From assembly GCA_002469865.1 (NCBI GenBank), contig DKOD01000055.1, positions 1 through 9,321 on the forward strand: a DNA stretch of 9,321 nt, read 5' to 3'. Source of the stretch: Alphaproteobacteria bacterium UBA7371. Its GTDB lineage: Bacteria; Pseudomonadota; Alphaproteobacteria; UBA8317. Under the pieces are notes generated by a model that was given only the letters and a program-made list of their open reading frames with translations, was not told where the DNA came from and did not search any database. This document shows positions 1 to 5,749 of this stretch, one piece after another (within the stretch, counting starts at the first letter, position 1; every line of letters begins with the position of its first letter). A program made the translations under genes and the position numbers.

Positions 1-1
1 A

Positions 2-997
2 GCTCAAGAGAAATTGTCCGGTGAGTTGGCAGAACTTACGCAATTGCGTGAGGCCGAGAAAAAAGAGCGAGACAAAATCAAAAGAGACCGAAATACATTA
101 GCCCTGGAGCTTGATGAATTGCGCGCCCTGCGGGACCTGGACAAAAAGGCCAAACAAAGCCTCGAGCAGCAATTGGTAAGCCTGAAAGAAGATATTGCCA
201 AGGTGAATGAGCAATTGGTTGGGGCGCAAAATCGCATCACCCTGGGCCAGGGTGAGCGTGAGGAATTGGCCAAAGAATTGGCCCGCCTGTCCTTAGAAAA
301 CCAAAAATTGCGCCAAGGTCAGGATATATTTGATGCTCAAATTGCCCAAAAAGACGCAGAAATTCAGGACCGATCCAATGAAGTTTCCCTTCTTAATGCA
401 AGTATCGCCACCCTGGAAAATCGGCTTGCGCAGATCTCATTGCAATTGCGTGAGGCCAAGCAACGGGATGAAGAAAATCAGGTTACGATTGCCAACTTAG
501 GCAAAGACCTTAACCAAGCACTCGCCCAGAGGGTGAATGAGCTTGGCCAATATCGCTCAGATTTTTTTGGTCGCGTGCGCCAGGCGGTCAAATCGGTGCC
601 AGGAATTGAGATCAAGGGGGACCGTTTTGTCTTTGGGTCAGAACTTCTGTTCCCATCAGCCAGCGCAGAATTAAATGAGAATGGCCAGCGCGAATTGGCC
701 AGTTTGAGTGAAGTGATCAGGGCCACCGTGGACAGCCTGCCTGACGATGTGGATTGGGTGCTTCGCATCGATGGCCATACCGACATCCGCCCGATCCGAT
801 CACCGATTTTTGGGGATAACAGGGAATTGTCCATGGCCCGAGCCATGTCCGTGTTGAAGGCTTTGGCCCGGGCAGGCATTCCCTCTGAAAGACTCATTGC
901 CACAGGATTTGGTTCCACAAGGCCTGCCACAGGGGGCAACAGCGATGAGGATTTGGCACGCAACCGACGCATTGAGATCAAGCTCACCACGCCCTAG
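2..997 (+). CDS. Coiled-coil OmpA/MotB-type peptidoglycan-binding protein (5' end missing)
   Basis: The frame is open through the left edge, so the true start lies outside and the TTG at 14 is not a real start. Of the 331 visible residues, about 1-185 are charged, Leu/Gln/Glu-rich and heptad-like, predicting a long coiled coil. About 205-331 form an OmpA_C-type domain: DGHTD (257-261), N273 with ELS (275-277), ARAMSV (279-284), GFGSTRP (302-308) and ARNRRIEI (319-326). These are the family positions that hold the diaminopimelate of peptidoglycan. The protein is probably anchored in the inner membrane or periplasm and tethered to the wall. In alphaproteobacteria such proteins often follow a MotA/TolQ/ExbB-like channel gene, but that region is not visible. 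An exact 15-base repeat (41-55 and 443-457) encodes QLREA twice inside the coiled coil. The gene ends 17 nt from the convergent ABC exporter gene, with no clear terminator between. Family call secure; exact role unknown. Confidence 0.88.
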   Translation, partial: AQEKLSGELAELTQLREAEKKERDKIKRDRNTLALELDELRALRDLDKKAKQSLEQQLVSLKEDIAKVNEQLVGAQNRITLGQGEREELAKELARLSLENQKLRQGQDIFDAQIAQKDAEIQDRSNEVSLLNASIATLENRLAQISLQLREAKQRDEENQVTIANLGKDLNQALAQRVNELGQYRSDFFGRVRQAVKSVPGIEIKGDRFVFGSELLFPSASAELNENGQRELASLSEVIRATVDSLPDDVDWVLRIDGHTDIRPIRSPIFGDNRELSMARAMSVLKALARAGIPSERLIATGFGSTRPATGGNSDEDLARNRRIEIKLTTP

Positions 998-1014
998 CAG
1001 CAGGTCATTCAAAT

Positions 1015-2796
1015 TCAATCTGTCCGAAATTGCATGTCAGCGAGTTTGGCATAGAGCCCGTTACGTTCCATAAGCTCCTGATGGGTCCCTTCCTCCACCA
1101 ATTGGCCATGCTCCAGAACTAGGATGCGATCGGCATTGCGCACGGTGGCCAAACGATGGGCAATCACCAAAGTGGTTCGTCCCTGCATCAAGGTTTCGAG
1201 GGCCTGTTGAACCTGATGCTCGGATTCCGCATCCAATGCTGAGGTTGCCTCATCCAGAAGAAGAATGGGCGCATCGCGCAAAATAGCCCGGGCGATGGCC
1301 ACACGCTGGCGCTGGCCGCCGGAAAGGCGCACACCCCGCTCACCCAATTCCGTGTCAAAGCCATTAGGGAGGCGCGCGACAAATTCCGCCACATAGGCCG
1401 CATCAGCAGCGGCCATTACCTCCTCACGGCTGGCTTCGGGGCGACCAAAAAGAATATTGTCATAAAGGCTGCCAGAAAAAATGATGCTTTCTTGGGGCAC
1501 GACGGCAAATTGCTGACGCAATTGCTTGATCTTACAATCACGAAGATCAATGCCGCTCACCAGCACCTCACCTTCATCAACATCATGAAATCTCTGCAAA
1601 AGCTGGAACAGGGTGGTCTTGCCTGCCCCGGATGGACCAACCAAGGCAACATTTTCACCTTCCTTAACCCGCATGCTAAGTTCTTTCAGCGCAACCTGTT
1701 CTGGCTGGGATGGGTAGGCAAAAGAAACCTTATTCAAAGAAATTGCGCGCCCACCCTCAGGCAATTCTTGCGGCAATTCTTTGGGTTCTTTGGGGTCTTG
1801 TATCACCGGAATGGTGTTGAGGATTTCCTGCAACCGCTCGGTGGCACCGGCAGCACGCTGCAATTCCCCCCAAACTTCTGACAATGCGCCAACCGCACCG
1901 GCAACAAACACGGCATAAAGCACAAATTGGGCCAATTCACCGCCACTCATGCGCCCTTCAAGAACATCATAGGCGCCCATCCAAAGAACACCGGCAATTC
2001 CTGAAAATGTTAGCAAAATCACCATGAAGGTAAGCCAAGACCTTGCCTTGATCCGCTCCACTGCCGTGTCCAGGGATGCAGCGATCAATCCTGAAAAATG
2101 CCGTCGGTCGGCATCTTCATGGGTGAATGATTGGGTTAGTGTGACCGCAGATAGGCTTTCGCTGGCAAAGGCGCTGGCATCGGCGATCTTATCTTGGGAA
2201 AGCCTGGATAATTTGCGGACCTTTCGGCCAAAAATAATAATAGGTACCACAATCAATGGCACCAAAATGAGCACCGAGAGGGTCAATTTGGCCGAGGTAA
2301 AAAGCAGCAACACCATCCCGCCGACAAATAATAAGATATTTCTCAAGGCAATGGATGCAGAAGAACCCACCACACCTTGGATGACCGTGGTGTCAGAGGT
2401 GAGGCGCGACAGCACCTCGCCAGACTTCATGTTGTCATAAAATACAGGCGAGAGACCAAGCACATGGGCATACACAGCCGAACGAAAACTTGCCACCACA
2501 CTTTCGCCAAGCTTGGTCACAAAATAAAACCGAGCGGCGGTGGACAATGCCAAGACCAACGCAACAACCATCAACAAGATAAAATAGCCATCAATTCGTG
2601 ACTGGTCAGCACCGGCAAAACCATTATCAATAACCCCACGAAACGCCATGGGCACAGACAAGGTTGCGACCGAAGCCAACATAAGAGCAATCAACGCACC
2701 AAAAAGAAGCCAGCGATGTGGGGCCACATATGGCCACAACCCCACGAGCAATTTGGGTGAGGATTTGGTTGGGTTGTCGTTTATGTTGCCACGCAT
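1015..2796 (-). CDS. ABC exporter half-transporter, fused permease and ATPase (MsbA-like, subfamily B)
   Basis: This 593-residue protein is a complete type IV ABC exporter half-transporter that would work as a homodimer in the inner membrane. Hydrophobic segments near residues 29-50, 71-92, 147-166, 171-189, 255-275 and 288-308 give the six-helix membrane domain. The ATPase domain follows from about 350: A-loop Tyr361, Walker A GPSGAGKTT (387-395), Q-loop Gln435, signature LSGGQ (491-495), Walker B ILLLDE (511-516), D-loop SALD (519-522) and switch His546. All catalytic residues are present, so it should be active. The substrate cannot be read from sequence; MsbA-type relatives move lipids or drugs. 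The ATG at 2794-2796 is preceded only by a weak purine stretch (GGGA then A-rich), so the start is slightly uncertain. It is transcribed divergently from rpmE. An ABC exporter next to rpmE and DUF1013 is an arrangement I recall from other alphaproteobacteria. Confidence 0.93.
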   Translation of the reverse strand: MRGNINDNPTKSSPKLLVGLWPYVAPHRWLLFGALIALMLASVATLSVPMAFRGVIDNGFAGADQSRIDGYFILLMVVALVLALSTAARFYFVTKLGESVVASFRSAVYAHVLGLSPVFYDNMKSGEVLSRLTSDTTVIQGVVGSSASIALRNILLFVGGMVLLLFTSAKLTLSVLILVPLIVVPIIIFGRKVRKLSRLSQDKIADASAFASESLSAVTLTQSFTHEDADRRHFSGLIAASLDTAVERIKARSWLTFMVILLTFSGIAGVLWMGAYDVLEGRMSGGELAQFVLYAVFVAGAVGALSEVWGELQRAAGATERLQEILNTIPVIQDPKEPKELPQELPEGGRAISLNKVSFAYPSQPEQVALKELSMRVKEGENVALVGPSGAGKTTLFQLLQRFHDVDEGEVLVSGIDLRDCKIKQLRQQFAVVPQESIIFSGSLYDNILFGRPEASREEVMAAADAAYVAEFVARLPNGFDTELGERGVRLSGGQRQRVAIARAILRDAPILLLDEATSALDAESEHQVQQALETLMQGRTTLVIAHRLATVRNADRILVLEHGQLVEEGTHQELMERNGLYAKLADMQFRTD

Positions 2797-2837
2797 ATTT
2801 TTCCCATTTCAGGTTACGCAAGTCGCTATGTCACAAG

Positions 2838-2855
2838 CTGGCACCATGTTGCCAG
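2838..2855. promoter_or_regulatory. 18-bp near-perfect palindrome in the ABC exporter/rpmE divergent region (candidate operator)
   Basis: The sequence CTGGCA C CATG T TGCCAG is symmetric at every position except one C/T pair. It lies 42 nt upstream of the ABC exporter start and 123 nt upstream of rpmE, in the only sizeable divergent spacer on the left side. The half-site TGCCAG recurs in direct orientation at 2917-2922 and 2934-2939, 17 nt apart. This looks like a binding site for a dimeric repressor, but no regulator can be named. A TTGACG box at 2894-2899 resembles a -35 element for rpmE, without a convincing -10 at the right distance. Confidence 0.35.
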
Positions 2856-2978
2856 ACCCCGCTTCATCGTGTAATGCACCACTTTCGGAATTCTTGACGA
2901 CCGATGGGCCTGTTCGTGCCAGCGTTTATGCCGTGCCAGAGGCTTATGGGTCATGTTTTATGAAGAAGGATAAGATTG

Positions 2979-3200
2979 ATGAAAAGCGAAGGCCATCCAG
3001 ATTACCATATGATCACCGTGGTCATGACCAATGGCACCTCTTTCCAAACCCGTTCAACCTACGGCAAGGAAGGTGATTCCATACAGCTGGACATCGACCC
3101 AAACACCCACCCAGCTTGGACCGGTGGTGGCACCAAGTTGATGGATACCGGTGGACGCGTATCAAAATTTAAGAAGCGTTTCGAAGGCTTCGGAATTTAA
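2979..3200 (+). CDS. rpmE: 50S ribosomal protein L31 (bL31), zinc-free form
   Basis: The 73-residue product is ribosomal protein bL31 of the large subunit, which sits at the intersubunit bridge near the central protuberance. Diagnostic stretches are HPDYH near the N-terminus, TRSTYGKEGD, LDIDPNTHPAWTG in the middle and GGRVSKFKKRF near the C-terminus. The protein has no cysteine, so it is the form lacking the zinc-binding CxxC motifs, as usual in alphaproteobacteria. The ATG at 2979 is chosen over an in-frame TTG just before it, because a strong GAAGAAGGA ribosome-binding site (2962-2970) sits 8 nt upstream and the family begins MK. trcR follows after 67 nt on the same strand without an obvious terminator, so the two are probably cotranscribed. 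Confidence 0.97.
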   Translation: MKSEGHPDYHMITVVMTNGTSFQTRSTYGKEGDSIQLDIDPNTHPAWTGGGTKLMDTGGRVSKFKKRFEGFGI

Positions 3201-3246
3201 CGCGAAGTCCCCCTGGGCCCAGCCATAAAGACGCTGACCCAATAAT

Positions 3247-3266
3247 AATTGAGAACAGGAATTGAG
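3247..3266 (+). repeat. 7-bp direct repeat flanking the trcR ribosome-binding site
   Basis: AATTGAG occurs at 3247-3253 and again at 3260-3266, separated by AACAGG. The Shine-Dalgarno AGGA (3257-3260) lies at the junction and the trcR ATG follows at 3268. The repeat could be a binding site acting on translation or transcription, or chance in a short A/T-rich leader. Confidence 0.3.
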
Positions 3267-3267
3267 C

Positions 3268-3897
3268 ATGGCGTTACCACTCATGCCGAAGGCAACGGCC
3301 GTATGGCTGATCGACAATACGTCGCTGACCTTCGAACAAATAGCAGAATTTACAGGCCTCCATTCATTGGAGATTACCGGCATTGCAGATGGTGATGTGG
3401 CTCAGGGCATTAAGGGTTTGGATCCTATTTCCTCTGGCCTTCTTACCCGTTCAGAAATCGAACGATGCCAACAAGACCCAACCACAAAACTCACCAGCAC
3501 AAAACGCCCGAGCGCATCGCTTCCTGAACAAAAGAAAAAAGGCAGCCGCTACACGCCTATTTCCAAGAGGCAGGATAAGCCAGACGCTATCAATTGGCTG
3601 TTGCGTAACCACCCGGAACTAACCGACGCACAGATTGTGCGCCTCATCGGCACCACAAAGAACACCATCAATGCCGTTCGTGACCGCACCCATTGGAATT
3701 CATCCAATTTGCAGCTTATTGATCCTGTTGCCTTGGGGCTTTGCAGCCAACTTGAGCTCGACGGCCTGGTGGCTAAGGCCAATGCAAACAGGGTTGTTGA
3801 ACCCAGTGACGAACCTGGACTAGCGCCGGTCGATGTTGCCGAGAAGGATGAGGAAGTGGAGCATACTGCCCAATCGGTCTTTGGGACCAAAGATTAA
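3268..3897 (+). CDS. trcR: DUF1013 family cell-cycle transcriptional regulator (TrcR-like)
   Basis: The 209-residue product matches my recollection of the alphaproteobacterial DUF1013 family, named TrcR after a cell-cycle transcriptional regulator. It begins MALPLMPKATAVWL and carries two helix-turn-helix-like segments, near residues 22-42 (FEQIAEFTGLHSLEITGIADG region) and 118-140 (LTDAQIVRLIGTTKNTINAVRDR region). A family-typical block RYTPISKRQDKPDAINWL (about 94-111) precedes the second, and THWNSSNLQ with DPVALGLCSQLELD (about 141-165) follows it. The residues after about 175 are acidic, low in complexity and probably disordered. The ATG at 3268 is preferred to the in-frame TTG at 3262: AGGA is 7 nt from the ATG but only 1 nt from the TTG. 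The position behind rpmE suggests coupling to ribosome production. Function is by family, not shown here. Confidence 0.82.
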   Translation: MALPLMPKATAVWLIDNTSLTFEQIAEFTGLHSLEITGIADGDVAQGIKGLDPISSGLLTRSEIERCQQDPTTKLTSTKRPSASLPEQKKKGSRYTPISKRQDKPDAINWLLRNHPELTDAQIVRLIGTTKNTINAVRDRTHWNSSNLQLIDPVALGLCSQLELDGLVAKANANRVVEPSDEPGLAPVDVAEKDEEVEHTAQSVFGTKD

Positions 3898-3944
3898 ATC
3901 TTCTGGGCGCCCAACATCCTAGGTACGAGCAACAAGCGCAAAGG

Positions 3945-4103
3945 TTAGTGGCCCGCTATTTGATCCCGCACTTTCAGTTTTTCGCTTTTTAATTTCGACA
4001 CCAAATTCATGTCTGGCATGGGGCGTTTTAATTCCGAGGCTATGTTGGCCTCCAATTTTGCATGTTTGCGCTCCAATTGAAGAAGATGCGGGTTGTCGGT
4101 CAT
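3945..4103 (-). CDS. YdcH/DUF465 family small protein, 52 residues
   Basis: Reading the minus strand from ATG at 4101-4103 gives a complete 52-residue protein starting MTDNPHLLQLERKHAKLE and ending KVRDQIAGH. It is charged and Leu/Lys-rich, with an LxxLExKHxxLExxI pattern and a second helix KLKSEKLKVRDQI after a short turn (RPMPD), the helical-hairpin layout of the DUF465/YdcH family. A strong Shine-Dalgarno GGAGG (4112-4116 on the plus strand) sits 8 nt upstream, which supports real translation. The family's function is not established to my knowledge. It ends 47 nt from convergent trcR and is divergent from ubiX, 75 nt apart. Its 5' half lies antisense to an in-frame upstream extension of the ubiX reading frame, which is why that extension is not used. 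Confidence 0.85.
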   Translation of the reverse strand: MTDNPHLLQLERKHAKLEANIASELKRPMPDMNLVSKLKSEKLKVRDQIAGH

Positions 4104-4111
4104 GCTTATCG

Positions 4112-4116
4112 CCTCC
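4112..4116 (-). promoter_or_regulatory. Ribosome-binding site of the DUF465 gene
   Basis: GGAGG on the minus strand is a full match to the anti-Shine-Dalgarno core and lies 8 nt before the ATG at 4101-4103. It is the main non-homology evidence that this very short reading frame is a gene. Confidence 0.7.
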
Positions 4117-4178
4117 ATGTTAAGCTTCGTAGACTTTCATGCCACCACAAGATGCATCCTCTGTTCAAGGAAAATCCC

Positions 4179-4763
4179 ATGTCATCCCACAGGCTTATTA
4201 TCGGCATCAGCGGCGCCTCAGGTGTCATAGTCGGCATAAGGTTGCTGGAAATCTGCCAGCAACTTGATGTGACGACCCATTTGGTCATGACCAAGGCTGC
4301 CGAGATGACGATAGGTTACGAAACCAAGATGCACCCCAAAGACGTGCGTGAGCTCGCCGACACGGACCATCTGCTCACCGATGTTGGGGCCAATATTGCC
4401 AGCGGCTCATTTGATGCCATGGGAATGATTGTGGCGCCATGCTCGATCAATTCCATGAGTGAAATTTCTCTTTCCCTAGCCGGCAATCTGCTTACCAGGG
4501 CAGCGGATGTGTGTCTTAAAGAACGACGCCCCTTGGTGTTGGCAGTTCGTGAAACCCCTCTTCATACAGGCCATTTGCGCCGAATGACCGAAGCAAGTGA
4601 ATTGGGCGCGATTGTGGCCCCCCTGGCCCCTCCCTTTTATGCGGATTTGGCCAGCATGGATGACCTCATCACCCAGATGGCTGCACGGCTTCTGGCCCCT
4701 TTTGGCCTTGCAGAAACGGGACTTCGTCGCTGGGGTGAAGAACTTAAGAAAGGGCGCCGATAA
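4179..4763 (+). CDS. ubiX: UbiX-type flavin prenyltransferase
   Basis: UbiX joins a dimethylallyl group to FMN to make prenylated FMN, the cofactor of UbiD-type decarboxylases, including the decarboxylation step of ubiquinone synthesis. The 194-residue length is normal. Visible motifs are the flavin-binding GISGASG (9-15), PCSIN (87-91), the RAADVCLKERRPLVL block (107-121) and RETPLH (124-129). Residues S14, E48, R107, K114, R124 and Y154 appear, by spacing, equivalent to the known active-site positions of Pseudomonas UbiX. ATG 4179 is chosen because AAGGA (4167-4171) sits 7 nt upstream and the protein then starts at the usual place; the frame is open further back to 4062, but that part lies antisense to the DUF465 gene. 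The last 20 nt overlap the end of the convergent TIGR02444 gene. No UbiD partner is in the window. Confidence 0.95.
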   Translation: MSSHRLIIGISGASGVIVGIRLLEICQQLDVTTHLVMTKAAEMTIGYETKMHPKDVRELADTDHLLTDVGANIASGSFDAMGMIVAPCSINSMSEISLSLAGNLLTRAADVCLKERRPLVLAVRETPLHTGHLRRMTEASELGAIVAPLAPPFYADLASMDDLITQMAARLLAPFGLAETGLRRWGEELKKGRR

Positions 4764-5211
4764 GCCTCAAAGTGGCTTCAACATCATCTTTATCGCATCC
4801 CATATGAACCAAATGGGCTAGGACCAAATCTTCATGCCCAAGCCCTGTCACATCAGCGCCCGTGGCTTCGGCTAAGCCCCACATAACGTCAATCTCCATC
4901 GCTATTTCGGTTTTTTTGAGCCTGGCCCGCATCATGGACTTGGTGGGGTGGTTGTCATGCTGGCGCAAATTTTGTCGAAGCAGCCGCAACGGCATCACAA
5001 AGTCCTTAATTTGTTCTTCCGCCATGGTCAGGGCATCCTTTTTGACCCGCAGGCTTCGATGACCAGACATCCAAGCCGCATGCAAGAGAATGGGGACCAT
5101 AAGCCGATGGTCTTCCTGAAGGCCCAAACAAGCCTCTTGGATCTGTGGTTGGCCATAATGGCGATAAATCCATTGGGTGTAGGCTTGTTGCTCTTCGGGC
5201 TGTTCAGCCAT
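4744..5211 (-). CDS. TIGR02444/DUF2390 family protein of unknown function
   Basis: The 155-residue product fits the TIGR02444 (DUF2390) family as I know it: an aromatic N-terminal helix (QWIYRHYGQPQIQEACLGLQE, about 13-33), then a conserved VPILLHAAWM (39-48), then a Lys/Arg-rich region with PLRLLRQNLR (74-83). The rest is predicted helical, with no signal peptide or membrane segment. No catalytic motif is recognised and no biochemical role is established to my knowledge. The frame is open upstream to 5394, inside purE, but the ATG at 5209-5211 has GGAGA about 6 nt before it and starts at the family's usual position. It overlaps the ubiX tail by 20 nt and leaves only 46 nt to purE, so its promoter must lie in or next to purE sequence. 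Family assignment is fairly good; function unknown. Confidence 0.82.
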   Translation of the reverse strand: MAEQPEEQQAYTQWIYRHYGQPQIQEACLGLQEDHRLMVPILLHAAWMSGHRSLRVKKDALTMAEEQIKDFVMPLRLLRQNLRQHDNHPTKSMMRARLKKTEIAMEIDVMWGLAEATGADVTGLGHEDLVLAHLVHMGCDKDDVEATLRLIGALS

Positions 5212-5229
5212 GCGCGTCTCCGTTATAAG
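5201..5229 (+). promoter_or_regulatory. purE: Possible purE promoter
   Basis: TATAAG (5224-5229) matches five of six bases of a sigma70 -10 element. A weak TGTTCA (5201-5206) lies 17 nt upstream as a possible -35. Transcription would start near 5236, about 22 nt before the purE ATG. The weak -35 makes this only a candidate. Confidence 0.3.
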
Positions 5230-5246
5230 ACCTTTTTGTAAACGGA
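5219..5246. repeat. Inverted repeat in the TIGR02444/purE divergent spacer
   Basis: TCCGTT (5219-5224) and AACGGA (5241-5246) are exact inverted copies separated by 16 nt. They fill most of the 46-nt spacer and overlap both the ribosome-binding region of the leftward gene and the candidate -10 of purE. It could be an operator or an RNA hairpin in the purE leader; chance is not excluded. Confidence 0.3.
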
Positions 5247-5257
5247 CAGGGTATGCC

Positions 5258-5749
5258 ATGCAAATCTTCGTTGGCGTTATTATGGGCTCGCAATCAGATT
5301 GGCCAGTGATGCAAGAATCAACGCGCATCCTCTCGGAACTTAAGATTGGCCATGAGACCAAAATCGTCTCCGCCCACCGAACCCCAGAACGCATGATGGA
5401 TTATGCGCGAACCGCTCGGGAACGTGGTTTGCGTGTGATTATTGCTGGCGCTGGTGGTGCTGCCCATTTGCCAGGCATGGTGGCCAGCATGACCAGCTTG
5501 CCGGTTCTTGGTGTGCCTGTTGCCAGCCGCAATTTGAAAGGCCTTGATAGCCTTTTGTCCATTGTTCAAATGCCCGGCGGCGTGCCGGTTGGCGCCTTGG
5601 CCATCGGCGAGGCTGGCGCCAAAAATGCAGCCCTATTGGCGGCCTCGATCCTTTCCCTCCAAGATCATGATTTGGCTGACCGACTTGATGCATGGCGCAA
5701 ACATCAAACCGATAAAGTCGCCGAGACCCCCATCGACCCAATTCCATGA
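5258..5749 (+). CDS. purE: N5-carboxyaminoimidazole ribonucleotide mutase, PurE class I
   Basis: PurE moves the carboxyl group of N5-CAIR to C4, giving CAIR in de novo purine synthesis; the enzyme is a cytoplasmic octamer in characterised bacteria. The 163-residue length is typical. Motifs are GSQSD (10-14), SAHRTP (38-43, with H40) and GAGGAAHLPGM (64-74, with H70), which mark class I, the form that works with PurK rather than directly with CO2. ATG 5258 is used because AGGG (5248-5251) is 6 nt upstream and the product then begins close to the family's conserved first strand. The stop overlaps the purK start as ATGA, showing tight translational coupling with its pathway partner. Confidence 0.97.
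   Translation: MQIFVGVIMGSQSDWPVMQESTRILSELKIGHETKIVSAHRTPERMMDYARTARERGLRVIIAGAGGAAHLPGMVASMTSLPVLGVPVASRNLKGLDSLLSIVQMPGGVPVGALAIGEAGAKNAALLAASILSLQDHDLADRLDAWRKHQTDKVAETPIDPIP

Noticed and set aside
478..990. 170-residue minus-strand open frame
   Set aside because: It is a shadow of the OmpA-like gene; the other strand has clear domain motifs and this one has none.
2648..3076. 142-residue plus-strand open frame across the ABC exporter/rpmE spacer
   Set aside because: It overlaps the start of a solid ABC exporter gene and rpmE in other frames, with no recognisable content.
3213..3222. Perfect 10-bp palindrome CTGGGCCCAG between rpmE and trcR
   Set aside because: It has no loop for a stable hairpin and no T-run, so it is not a terminator; length is within chance for G/C-rich DNA.
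3904..3913. Perfect 10-bp palindrome TGGGCGCCCA after trcR
   Set aside because: No loop or T-run, so it is not supported as a terminator for either convergent gene.
4062..4178. 39-codon in-frame N-terminal extension of ubiX
   Set aside because: It lies largely antisense to the well-supported DUF465 gene, has no family similarity, and the internal ATG 4179 has a good ribosome-binding site and the usual UbiX N-terminus.
5212..5394. 61-residue upstream extension of the TIGR02444 reading frame
   Set aside because: It is antisense to the purE 5' coding region and lacks family character; ATG 5209-5211 has GGAGA in place.
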